From: Nyssa sinensis
Lineage: Eukaryota > Streptophyta > Magnoliopsida > Cornales > Nyssaceae
Length of the DNA stretch: 64,000 nucleotides
Reading direction: 5' to 3'
Assembly: GCA_008638375.1 (NCBI GenBank)
Contig: CM018031.1
Coordinates: 12,496,562 to 12,560,561, forward strand
Positions 1 through 11,429 of the stretch are shown here, piece after piece. Position 1 is the first letter of the stretch, and each line of letters starts with the position of its first letter. The notes under the pieces are model-generated. The model did no database searches, had not been told where the DNA came from, and worked only from the letters and a program-made list of their open reading frames with translations. A program made the position numbers and the translations under genes.

Positions 1-600
1 ATAAAAGAGATAAAACTGAGATAGCAACATTACTTGGTGTGCAAACGCTATGGATTAGAATTTTCGGTTGAGATCAATAGACGGTACTCTTCAAGTTCCA
101 ATCATCCTCAGGATTTGAAGAAAACAAATCAATTAAAGCTATATGAGTTCGAAGGGAGAGCATCACGTAAATGTATGTGCGTGAGAAAGAGCTTTAGAGA
201 GAGAAGAAGCGGAAGCAATTCAACACAGATAGCAATTGAAAATCTTACTATTTCCAATCACAACATGCTACTAAGTAGAATAAATTTATCAATTCGTACA
301 AATAAATGCAAATTAGAGAGGACAAAACAAGTAAATTACAACATTAATGGTAAAAGAGATAAAACTAAGACAACAACATTACTTGGTGTGTAAACGCCTT
401 GGATTAGGATTTTCGGTTGAGATCAATAGACTCTACTCATCAAGTTCCAATCATCCACAGGATTTGAAGAAAACAAATCAATTAAAGCTATATGAGATGG
501 AAGGGAGAGCATCACGTGAATGTATGTGCGTGAGAAAGAGCTTTAGAGAGAGAAGAGTGGAAGATGTAAAATTACCTGAAGAAGAATCCTAGTTATCAAG
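1..600. repeat. Tandem direct repeat, 348-bp period
   Basis: Two diverged copies lie head to tail. A block starting with CTTGGTGTGCAAACGC at 34 recurs at 382 (CTTGGTGTGTAAACGC). The similarity runs to the shared AGAGAGAGAAGA stretch near 205 and 553, a period of 348 bp. The first copy reaches the window edge, so the array may continue upstream. Short open frames occur in both copies, but I recognise no domain and do not call a gene. Confidence 0.8.
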
Positions 601-960
601 TCATGAAAGACACAGTATTATGCAGAGAGAATGGAGAGAGATGAATGAGCTGTTAGGTCTGTTATTCAATCTACTCTTCAGTTCTTACAGAGTCACATTT
701 TATACACTTGGAAAGTCTTAACTGACTGAATCTAAATCTAACAAGTCCAGCTCACTCTAACAAACCTTATTCTCTCACTAACTAATTCTTGCACGAAGTT
801 ATTCTTAGAAGCTTCTATCTTTTGCTTGTGTGTATAATGCATGTGATGTATCACGCAGCTGTTGCATGTGTGTGGCTCTGCTGCGGGTTCTAAGACCGGT
901 GGTCTAACAGAAGTGGCCGCTGTCAAAGAACCAACTAGCAGAATATTACAAATCCAGGGA
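600..960 (-). other. Possible LTR-like or promoter remnant, unassigned
   Basis: Read on the minus strand, this stretch has a TATAAAA-like box near 692-700. It is followed by pyrimidine-rich, GAGAGAAT-rich sequence of the kind seen in plant Ty1-copia LTR leaders. No primer-binding site or target duplication was found, so the identity is only a guess. A short ORF on the minus strand (738-926) has no recognisable domain. Confidence 0.2.
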
Positions 961-1152
961 CCAGGACCAAACCCCTCTCCCGTCCCGCATAGAAAGCCTC
1001 TCGCTTCCCGCCCTACTCTTCCATTTTCATTTCGGAAAATTCGAAGATTCTTGAATGATTCGGTAACATGACCATGTGTTCTTCTAACACTATTTTCATA
1101 TGTGTGAGTTGATCATCATTTTTTGTGAGATATAATATATATATATATATAT

Positions 1153-1379
1153 AAATATAATTAAAAGACACATTGTCATATGATTATATCGAATTTAAAA
1201 ATAATTTCTTCTCACCTTGTACTGTTTAAAAATTAATTTTATATATTTTGAAAATTAAAAATCAACAAATATAATTAAAGACACATTGTCAGATGATTAT
1301 ATCGAATTTAAAAATAATTTCTTCTCACCTTGTACTGTTTAAAAATTAATTTTATATATTTTGAAAATTAAAAATCAAC
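1153..1379. repeat. 113-bp tandem duplication in AT-rich DNA
   Basis: The block AAATATAATTAAAAGACACA at 1153 is repeated at 1267. The following 100 bases are almost identical, including the shared CTTCTCACCTTGTACTG. An (AT)n run precedes it and another follows near 1400. There is no coding potential. Confidence 0.85.
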
Positions 1380-2590
1380 AAATATTATTATACAAATTAT
1401 ATATATATATATATAGGCCTAGTTGTAGAATATTATACAATCAATTGTAAAAATAGGAATATTTATTTTTATCAAATTATAGACTAGGCTTTTATTAAAA
1501 ATAAAAATAAAATAGAGAGAGGTATATACGAAGGATGCTCCTAGAGGAAGTAAATGGATGACAATAATGTTCTACTTTCAAAATTAGTATCTCAAATTTT
1601 CATTTCAAATTATCACATTAATTATATAATTTAAAGTAACACCAATAATATAGTGATATATTAATAGTAAATTATTTAAAATAAAAATTTTAAAAATATA
1701 ATATATTACTCGATATACGCTAATGGAAAGAGAATGGATGAGGACACGGCACATTGGAATTAACTATTGAAGTATCAATCCCATTAGATAGGACAAATTG
1801 ATTGGAGTTTCACGGTAGGTCTAGTGAAGTTTTAAGGTTGAATCTTAAGATCACTTACTCGAGAAAAACTCTTTGTTAGGATGGGGAGTTTAACGTAATC
1901 AAAATTTGACGCGGAGTTATTTTCATACAAAAAAAAGGGGTTTAATTAACCTTTACACCTTTCTCCATCGCACTCTTCTAGTCATCACTCTTTTACTGTC
2001 ACATATTTATTTAAAGAGATTTAACGGTCCGCTGTGTTTTTTAATGCAAGAAAATATAAAACGAATATTTTACTTGGACATTCAAGTTCATTCTAAGATA
2101 CACTGAACACTTACTTTTTTATTATAGATAGTGCCCGACTCCAAATTAGGTAAGAAAATTTTTTCCATATGTATCACAATTTTAATGTGCCACGTATGTT
2201 ATCACATATATATCAAGTGACTATGTAATTTTAACTAAAAATTTCATATTAAATAAAATTAAAAAATACATGTATATTACATATATAACAAAATATGCTT
2301 AAGACACGTGTCAGCCCTTATTTAAACCATTCCATGTCAGCCCTTCTTCAAACCTACCTAAAAATATTTCCCTCTTTTCTCTCGATCTTTTCCATCTTTT
2401 TCCCGCTAAGATTTCAAGCCCTTAACCTCTCTTTCAGTCTTCACCCATCGTCTCTCCAACAACAGCTTTCCCACACCAGCAGGCATCCAACAGCCAAGCA
2501 CCTAGCGGCATCATCTCTCTAGCAACGGTCTCCCACTCTGGCAGATTCCGATGGCATCCCACTATATCTCACTCCGGCAACTATAACTCC
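1380..2590. other. Gene-free AT-rich intergenic DNA
   Basis: I see no supported gene here. The ORFs are short and lack recognisable domains. Around 2290-2520 the base composition becomes C/T-rich on the plus strand and resembles the inverted-repeat arms that follow. Confidence 0.4.
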
Positions 2591-3190
2591 GACAGCAGTT
2601 TCCCACACCGGCGACATCTAATCTCTCTATCACTTCTTCACCCTTCTCTACGGCATTTAGTGGCATCCCACTGTATCTCACTCCAATGACGCGACTATAC
2701 CTTCGATGATAAATTTTAGTTCTATAAACACAAAAAAAAATTTCCTCCATCTCTCTTTCAGCAAATATTGGCTAAATACATATTATTTTCAAACAATCAA
2801 TCCTCTATATTGGACTAGCACCAACTACCTTATTGGATTAGCACCAAGGGGTTTCTTGGACTAACACCATAGGCATATTGGACTAGCACCAATTGGCTTA
2901 TTAGACTAGCAGCAGAAGCTTGTAGGACTAGCACCATAGGCATATTGGACTAGAATCAAGGGGCTTATTGGACTAGCACCAACGAGTTAATTGCTGAAAG
3001 GGAGAGGGAGGGAAAAAAATTTGTGTAAGATAGTGAGAGATAAATGGGTTTACAGATAAAAAATTTGTAAAAGGATAAGCAATTGTCGGATATATAGTAG
3101 GATGCCGCTGGAGTAGGAGGCCGTTGCCAGAGAGAAGAGGGGTGAAGGACTGAGATAGAGAGATTAGATGCTGCCAGATGCCTGGGATGC
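2590..3190. repeat. Foldback: inverted-repeat arms flanking a minisatellite
   Basis: The left arm (about 2590-2775) and the reverse complement of the right arm (about 2985-3190) share ordered blocks: CATCTAATCTCTCTATC, a CCTTC-rich stretch, GGCATCC(C/T)ACT, and TTTCCTCC...CTTTCAGCAA at the inner edge. The right side continues to about 3310 with a second, internally duplicated set of the same blocks. The loop between the arms is a minisatellite. It may be a foldback transposon or an inverted duplication of an older repeat. No target duplication was found. Confidence 0.55.
2811..2990. repeat. Minisatellite, TTGGACTAGCACCA units
   Basis: About eight imperfect units of roughly 20-26 bp carry the core TTGGACTAGCACCA followed by a variable spacer such as ACTACCTTA, AGGGGTTTC or TAGGCATA. 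Several units differ by one or two bases (GATTAGC, GACTAAC). The array forms the loop of the inverted repeat around it. Confidence 0.75.
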
Positions 3191-3310
3191 TGCCAGAGAT
3201 ACAGTCGTCAAAGTGAGATACAGTGGGAGGCCGTTGCCGGAGAGAAAAATGGCGAAGGACTAAGATAGAGAGCCGCGATGCTTGAGATGCCGCCGGATGA
3301 GATGGAGGAA

Positions 3311-3936
3311 AAAAATGAAAGAGACATATTTGATAAAAGAAACAGGTCAGGATAGCATTATTGATATAAAATTATTTTATGAAATGGCATTTCTTTGCCA
3401 AAAGGAGAAAGTCGGCAAACACTCCAGCGTTTTTCTTGGCCTGCAATCTTGAGATAATTGCTGGCACGGTTAAGACCGTGTTGTAAACTGGAGTTACTTT
3501 TCGTTTGGCTCGAGGGACTGATCCAAGAATCTGATGCACTCTTGATCCAAGAATTTGATGCATTCTTCATCCGCAGAGTTAGTGGCCTTTTCACCGGACA
3601 AGTTTTAGGTCATTTGCTATGTCACAAAGCAATAGGGTGTTTAATGTTTTCGTTTTCTTATAATGCACTGTTTTATGGGTAGAATAAGATCAGGGTAAAA
3701 TAAGATCAATTCAAGCAAACTGATCGATTCATGCTATGGATAAAGGATTAGGATTTCCTGCATTACATTTTCTTTCTCTAATTTTTCTCAATATATTTCT
3801 AATGCATGACTATATTATGTATTTATTATTAGATAATTAAACAATAGATGATGTATCATACATTCAAGATACTTTGAAAGAAATTGAGAAAATAAATAAT
3901 GGAGAAGAACCTTGTCCATTTATGAATGAAACTCAA
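3311..3936. other. Intergenic, no supported gene
   Basis: Short overlapping ORFs exist on both strands around 3358-3682, none with a recognisable domain. A small direct repeat, TGATCCAAGAAT(C/T)TGATGCA, occurs twice at about 3519-3562 and explains the repeated peptide units in both strands' ORFs. The rest is AT-rich. Confidence 0.35.
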
Positions 3937-3939
3937 TTA

Positions 3940-4271
3940 GAACATCCACAGTGAATGTGCTAAATGTGTGTTAGCATCCGCTATTAAGAGATGAACAAAA
4001 GAAAATGCTCTAATGAATAGGTTAAGTTGAATGCTAAACAAGGACCCACACCACTTTGTCAACTCATGGAAAAGTAGTGAAAAAAAAAGAAAGAGAGAAA
4101 GGGAAGAGAAAGAAAATACGATAATTAAAGAAACGTTGGACCCACCATACAGGGAATATAATTTATATGTTCATTTGAGAGCTTTCCGTTAGCTATAAGA
4201 AAAAAGAGTAATCAACACGAACTATCATGTTCCATGAACAAATTAGCAATGTGCATTCATTGTGGATGCTC
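3940..4271. mobile_element. Tourist/PIF-Harbinger-like MITE
   Basis: The element is 332 bp long. Its terminal inverted repeats read GAACATCCACAGTGAATG on the left and, reverse-complemented, GAGCATCCACAATGAATG on the right. Both ends are flanked by the trinucleotide TTA (3937-3939 and 4272-4274), the target duplication typical of PIF/Harbinger elements. It has no coding capacity. The TIR similarity and TTA flanks are seen directly; the superfamily assignment is inferred from the TSD. Confidence 0.75.
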
Positions 4272-4274
4272 TTA

Positions 4275-4545
4275 TTTTTCTACAGTATATTACAGACTTG
4301 GGATCCTACCACATACCTCCATTCTGGATTCTATGTCAGCATCTTCTTTTTTCGAAAAATTCCTTGAATGGCCTTCACAAAAATTATTCAGTAAGTCCGG
4401 ACTACATACTCTCAAAGATGAGATAATATATCACAAATGCATTGTTTAACTGCGACACATCATTTCACCCACCCTTAGAAGTATATAATCTGGGAATATG
4501 AAATTTTTTTACCTATATTTGGTAATCAATTTATCAGCATGTATG

Positions 4546-4576
<31 letters not shown>

Positions 4577-5994
4577 GTGTGCACATACACACAAAAACTT
4601 GTTATATGGCCCCAAAATATTGACCAAGTGCGTGCATAATCTCACCAACTCTGACCATTGTATCAGTAAGCTGGAATAAAGCAAAACAAAAAATAACCAA
4701 ATGTCTTCCCATAAGGCTTGCCCTTAACTACCTTATCATGCAGGGGTTTCAAAGGATAAGGCAACCCAAGAAAAGTATACAGCCCTGTTTCACAGCTCAA
4801 GTTCTAATAAAATTTTGTAACCCTGTCCTACTGAAATATAGAATAAATGATGTCCAGTGGCTTAAGCCAAGAATAGGTTTTAATTCAAATCCCCCGGTGG
4901 ACTCCAATATGTGGTTTTATCCTATTTTGATGCTGCATTAAGTGGCATCACGGAAATAAAAAAAAGTTAAACCCAGAAAGCTAATCAAAAGATCAGAATG
5001 GAGGAGAATTTGGACACACAAATAGGCACTCGATAAAAATTTCCACAGGAAACAGGAGAATGAAAAGACACTTTAGCAGCACAAGTACATAACCAATGTT
5101 TATACTCCAATGCCCAACAGCGCAAGCCACCGGTTGAAACAAAGGGTTAACTTCAAACAAAGCATTCGAATGCAGGGAAAAATTGTCATCTGAACAATTT
5201 GCACTCCAGATTGTATACAGTGAAAAAGACGGCGGTATTCCATTATCCAAAATCTCCAGAGTACAATGGTGAACAATAAGGGGAAATTCTCAATATTAAA
5301 TGGGAAGGATGTAGTGGCCACATGGAGGACAACGTTTCAAGTCAAAAACGTTGAATTCACTGGGGATAGAATTTTAACTGTACTCCACCTGTCATTGCAG
5401 AATCTTACATTTGTTTGGGCCCAAAAACCAGAAGCACCGGAGACACATTGCCCTTGATGCATGATGGATACAGTACATTCCTGTTATATTAAAATTTTTA
5501 CAAGAAATAAGGTGAGAGGAAGAGGGAGGTGATAACTTCCCTAATGACTATGATTTTCTAAAGTTACAAATAGTTGGGAGTCTAAGATGCTAGTGTTGAA
5601 TGTGCAATGAATCATCTACAGATGGCTATAGCAGGTAGTCTTATAATCTGATATTAGGCAACGGCCATAAATTATATCTTAACTTGGTCCATCAAGAAAA
5701 TAGAAGGGTGCATAAAATTTCCTGAATGAAGATTTCTCTGACAAAAAAAAAATTGAGAGAACTCACATTGGTTCTTTCACTTGTGCTACATAATTCCACA
5801 TATACAACATAATCCACTGATTCTAAAATAGTACCCCATCAAAATCGTTTCTTAGATGCACAGATTAGATTTCAATAGATTCTTACTATAAATTTTGACA
5901 CTGGCATTTATAACATGTTACCAAATTTGAAACAATATCCCTTTATAACCAAGGAGAAAGTTAAAGGGAAAACAAAATCAGACCTGTAAATGAT
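4275..5994. other. 3' flank of the PHT4 transporter, no separate gene
   Basis: This stretch lies downstream of the minus-strand transporter stop codon. It probably contains its 3' UTR in the part nearest 5994. It holds an (AT)n run near 4552-4576 and short ORFs on both strands around 4993-5457 with no recognisable domain. No gene is supported. Confidence 0.35.
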
Positions 5995-8900
5995 CTAACC
6001 AGTTTCATCAAAATTGACTCTCTCTCCCGTAGAAAAGAAGTTCCAGAATAGAGCAGCAAAAAAATACAAAAGTGATGTAAGCAACAAAAATCCCTTGAAA
6101 GAACCCACTAATTCAACAAAGAAACCAGCTCCAACTGTTCCCAAAATAGCAGCCAATGTCCCAGCAGTATTTGACATACCTATAACAACATACAAGTGGA
6201 TGTGATTAGGTAATAAAAATATCTTAACTCAGGAAGGTCAAGCTGTTTGCAGTTTTCTAATTCAGTTCTGAAAACAGATCACAATTTGGAGTTCGTTTTC
6301 TATTAATTCAATTATTTATTTCGGTTTTTGCTACAATGAATACAACTTCTGTAAACTGTGCATTTTTATAGGGACCCAAAAACTCAGTTTCGTGCATATA
6401 AATAGGCTTTGAGTGCTCTCATTTTTTGAAAAAAGAAAAAAAAGAGAATATTGTGGGGAACCCTAACCTTATTAGGGCCTTTCACTGGGAAAAAAGGTAA
6501 GAGTGGGGAAATGGGGTGATCCAGATTTATCGCAGCTCCTTAGTCCAAAGGGGAAGGAAAAGATATTTATGCACCTCATCTCCACCATATAAATACACAA
6601 ATGTCTGTGTGTATGTGTTTATGTGAATAATGATGTGACCATTTGCCCAATCATGGAATTTCAAAAACTTCAAAACACAGGCAAAGCAAAGCACCCCACA
6701 TGTATTACTTGTAACTTGTAAGAACTATTTCATTAGGGTGCAAGTCAAAAAAAAGAGTAGAATCTAGTAGTTGGACTAATTCAATACACCAATTTTTCAA
6801 AAAGACTTCGCAGGGTGGAATAAGGTGGGTTTTTTTTTTTTTTTTGGGGGGGGGGGGGGGGTTGTTTAAAAATTAATCTCAGACAACTTCATGGAATCAT
6901 GGACACAGCAATGAAATTAGCCATGATTAATACTTGTTAGATGAGCTGGATTTTTTCATTGTAACTTCCATCTTAATCATGATATAGCTCTAGAAGTGGG
7001 GGATATCGAGACACTATATACTTTCAAATGACCGAGTCAAATAAAATTCAAAAGATAAATGATAAAACAGAAAAATTACCATGTAGAACACCAGAATACT
7101 GTGGAGCGATTTCCTGGTCAGGGAAAAGTATAAGCAGCAGGTCAGAAACTGAAAATTTTATGCTTTACTGATTCATTCATGAATTTTTCTGAATACACTA
7201 ACCTGAAGGTTCACAAGGAAGCCAAAATGACTAAATGATTTTAGACTAACAGCTAAAGTAAGCCAAGCGGATGCTATTGATGGAATTTTTGCCATAGTTA
7301 GACCAATGAGAGCAATCCCAGGGCCAACAAAACCAATTGACTGCAAAGAAGGGAAATATTGGATGCTTATCATATCATATAGTAAGTAGTAAGAAATTCC
7401 AAGATCAAAGTAAGACAAATCAAAGTAAATGGAAAATTTTCAGCAATTTAGTTTACAGGTCAGATATAATTCTCTCAAACCATGTCCCCTGAGTTTTAAC
7501 CCCACATCAAATTGAATATAGAAAGGAAAAAGAAATCTGGGGCACCCATACCCAAAGAAATTACTAATTGTAAATGATACCATGAGTCCACTAAATGAAC
7601 CATGACAATGCAATAAATTCTATATGGTGGCAGACAAGTTACCGGAAGTTCTCTTTGTTTATTCACTTTTTTTGGAAGGTCCTGGAAGCTCTCTTCCAGA
7701 AGTTTTGGTTTTAAGAGCCACAGTATGTTCCTCCCCCACACAAAAAGTTTTGATATTTTAATTTTTTTTACCCTTCTGTTGTATAGAAATTAGGAGTTGC
7801 CACACCAATTTTTTTTTCCTTTCTAGTTTCACAAAATACCTTCTTAAACTTTATTTTTTGTACTCGCCCCCCCCCCCCCCCCTCCTTTTTATGTTCAAGG
7901 TCTAGATCTGCCACTATCTGCGGTATACCATGTCTTGTTGATTAAAGTAGTGATTTGTATCCCAGCAGGATTGCTATAATTTGCACAATATATTTGTGTA
8001 TATGGCACAATTTTCATTTACAATTTTTGTGTTCTATATTTCCCCAAAACAAATCAGTTTGTTAGGTCAACACCATTATGGTTATGGGTATGTAATATGA
8101 ATAACTTACACGTTAATGCACCTTAAAGGCCCTAATAAGCGGTTAATCAAGTAGATATAACTTGTTTCCTAACATTTTAATCAAAAAAGAAGAAAGAAAA
8201 ACATTTTATGGAAAAGGAATCATAAATAAGCAATTCCCACACTACAAATAAAAATTGACAATATATAAAAATGCCACACCTGCATAATTTTACGAGTCAA
8301 AGTTACACTCATGCCACGTTGTATCAACACATCTGAGCAAAGACCAGCAAAGTAGCCCACTAACGCCATCATACTCCAAGGAACAGCACTAAACCATGCT
8401 GCTTGTCTGAGGTCAACGTTATACATCTAAAACAAAAAAGCATCCATTCATCCATCCTCAGAAAATGTGTACAGTCACTTGGTTATGAGCTAATAAACCA
8501 GAGTTTATAACTAAGTAATATGCCCTCACCGTCTTAAAGTAAATGGGCATCCATGAAAGAATAACAAAGAATCCCTACATGAAAAATAATAATAATAATG
8601 AGCACACAAATTATTTAATCTACAACATGTGCACAGTGCATGTACACTTACATGAATACGTATTTACAAACAAATATATACAATTAATTTAAAAATCTGC
8701 AAATTAAGACAGTCATTTGTTGAAGTCCCCTCTTAATCAATCATCCTTCCTCTGTTAGGTTGTTCAAGAGCACGTTCCTATCTCAATCATGGGTGATTTC
8801 AGAAGGTTACCACACTCAAACATAATAGCAGCATGGAGGGGCAATGTAATCATGGCACAAATCAATTGATAACATTAATAATAAGATTTATGGAACAAAC

Positions 8901-11429
8901 TAGGCAGAGGCTTGATGCATTACCCAGCTATGCATGGCATTTGCAACAATTAGAGACCATGTTGGTAGCTTAGAAAGCAAGCGCCTGAAAGGAGGGATCA
9001 CTTTGGTTGTCTTCAATTTGTTCTCAACCATGAGGAATTTCTGCCTCTTGTTCTGTATATACTCCAACTCAGATTTTGATATTTGAGGACTAAGATCAGG
9101 AGTGCTTGATGTTGCCGATACCCATACCAAAACCCAGAGAAATCCAGATAATCCAAATATTACAAATGGACCAAATACACCACCCTGTGACATGAGGATT
9201 GGAGAAAGTGACAGTCCAATAGCGCTTCCAAGCTGAAACCCAGCCATTGCAAGTCCAACGGCCCTGGATCGTTCTGTTTGAGGAAACCATCTAAAAGCAA
9301 AAGTCCAAACAAATTTTCAACATTTAACCTTCACCAAAGTTTTAACTACGTGAAGAACATATTGAGAAGTGAATGATATAAATCATTATCATTGAAGGAG
9401 TTTGTAGAATTCAATACCTTCTTATCATGTTGTTCATGCAAGGAAGAGCAACACCTTCTGCAATGCCAAGCAAAACTCGCATGGCAAGTAATGCCCATAA
9501 GGAAGTTTCAGCAGCCCAAGGAGTAAGAAAGGTGGCTAGTGACCACAAAGCCACACCCCATGCCATGACAACCTTACCACCATAATAGTCCACAAGAGTA
9601 CCTCCAGCTATTGGTGATATCAGGTATCCCCAGAGAAAAGATGACTGCCATTAGTGACTATTAATGAATCAGATGCAATAAAGAGAGTGCAATGCGGATG
9701 TAGTGAAAACAAATTTCTCAAGAACAAAACATAGTTATAACTAAAAATTTATAAAGCAGCACTTTGGAAAATTCACACAATCACTTCATCAAAAAATAAC
9801 ACAACTGCATTCACTAGTGACAATTTTAATGCTTAAAAAAAATCCTAAAATAACTTATAGAAGTTTGATTCACCAGTAAATCATGAACGATACTTGTATT
9901 TCAAACTTAAAACTGAACCTAAACACAACTTATCGTAGTCTATATGTTCAATACTCAATGTAAAGTACGAAGTTTTGAACAAATTATTTCAAGAAGTTAT
10001 TAAGCTAATTTTGAGAATTTTACACAATCACTTCACTAGATTCAAACACAGCTGCATAGCCAGTGACAGCTTCAATATATTTTTCTAAAAGAAAAAAGTT
10101 AAATTTCCTCAAACAATTCAATTCATTGTCACATCATGAATCATGCTGCCTGTCCATAACTTTGGAGGAAAGAAGGGAAAACAAAAATATAAAGTTTCGT
10201 AGTCCAAATATTCAAAATTCAACATAAAATAAAAGAAAATTAAAATTAAGATTCTTTGTTGGTTGAGAGTAATTAGCCTGCTATTTGCTCAAACAATAAC
10301 TTAAGCTAAATGATTACTAAAAGATATCAACTTAAAGCACATTTAACTCTTTTTTTTAATCATTAAGAAGTGAATTATTATCATTGTTGCTGTCGTCCTT
10401 GTTCTTATTGTTGTTGTTGTTGTTATTATTATTATTATTTTCTTGGTAAAATTAGTTTTTATTAATGAACAAAAATGAATATACAAACGTCACCAATGGC
10501 ATACCCTCTGAACAACAATTACAAGACTTTAATAAACTTTGCTAACCACAAACTCACTAGAACAACTCTAGAAGCAACAAACCCAATATAATCTGAGATT
10601 AACAACCTTCTCCATCATTCGACAACACCCCAATTCTAAAAAATCTGACGCACCAAATCTGATTCTTTCAGTCCTCCTTATTCCAGCCAGACTGCCTTTC
10701 TTATAGTCGTCAAAATCATTATAAAGTGAATTAAGAAATGATCCTCGAAATAATTGAAAAATAAAAAAGACATAAGTTCCAACCATTAATACCTTGCATT
10801 CAGGTCAATTTCCTTGACCCTTTCCCTTCACAAAGAAATCTAGTCAAGCCAATTCTCCATACATCAAAAGTAGTTTGTCTTAATTACAGGCAATCTATAC
10901 AATTTCACGCTCAAAAGACAACGACGCGTGAAAATTAGACAATCACGAACACAAACACACAGAGAGGGGGCACCTGAACAACGCCACCGAAGGATTGCCG
11001 CCAACCATTAGCAAGGGACAAAGGAACTATGGCCACTGACATAACAACTCGGTCCGCATTACAAAGTGCCAAGGCCAAGGCCAGCATCGCAACCACTTTA
11101 ACTCTCTCCGAAGTGATGAACTCAACGAAGCTTGGCTCTCGCACTTCATCTTCGTCCCGGAACGAGCCGCTGGGGAAGGACCGAGCACCATTCGAAGAAG
11201 CCCCGACTCTAGTTAATCGAAGAGTGCAAATTTCAAGTGCATCATTTGGAAATCCAATTCTCAAACAAGTACGAGGAAAAAATCTAGGGAAGCAGCTTTG
11301 ATTTGGTGATTCTGTGGAGCGAGAAGACAATTTAATGTTTGATGGTTGGTTGGTGAAGGGTTTAGGGTTTTGAAAGCCCGAAACTGAACAGCGACGAACG
11401 GATCGCTCAAGAGTGAGTGGAAAATTCAT
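5995..11429 (-). CDS. PHT4;5: Plastid PHT4-family anion/phosphate transporter
   Basis: This is a complete major-facilitator transporter. Eight minus-strand exons give one frame of 532 residues: 11429-10974, 9644-9418, 9290-8924, 8574-8530, 8426-8280, 7340-7203, 7113-7080 and 6179-5995. All introns are GT-AG. The first ~100 residues are Ser/Arg-rich and lack acidic clusters, like a chloroplast transit peptide. The membrane domain then starts at VKVVAMLALALALCNADRVV. Family blocks follow in order: SSFLWGYLISPIAGG, GGKVVMAWGVALWS, EGVALPCMNN, RSRAVGLAMAG, KLPTWSLIVAN, GFFVILSWMPIYF, AAWFSAVPWSMMA, SIGFVGPGIAL, EIAPQYSGVLHGMSN and GTLAAILGTVGAGFF, ending in GERVNFDETG. The PHT4 (ANTR) family moves inorganic phosphate and related anions across plastid membranes. 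From memory the best fit is PHT4;5/ANTR6 rather than PHT4;4 or PHT4;2, but that subtype is an inference. No frame damage is seen. Confidence 0.88.
6830..6861. repeat. T16-G16 homopolymer block
   Basis: Sixteen T residues are followed directly by sixteen G residues, inside the last intron of the PHT4 gene. On the transcribed strand this is C16A16. Such runs are prone to length errors in sequencing and to G-quadruplex formation. Confidence 0.9.
7867..7882. repeat. C16 homopolymer tract
   Basis: Sixteen consecutive C residues lie in the intron between exons 5 and 6 of the PHT4 gene. Because the gene is on the minus strand, the pre-mRNA carries G16 here. Confidence 0.9.
10381..10800 (-). repeat. 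Possible retroposed 3' tail in PHT4 intron 1
   Basis: On the minus strand, unique-looking sequence ends in TTCATTAATAAAAACTAATT. It is followed by a simple A-rich tail of AAT and then AAC triplets (about 10405-10440). This is what the 3' end of a non-LTR retroposon or a processed insertion looks like. A short ORF at 10786-10568 has no recognisable domain. No flanking duplication was identified. Confidence 0.25.

Noticed and set aside
3358..3682. Small conserved protein with repeated SWI units
   Set aside because: The repeated peptide comes from a short direct DNA repeat, and equally long frames exist on both strands.
11029..11301. Plus-strand frame of 90 codons
   Set aside because: It is the antisense shadow of PHT4 exon 1.
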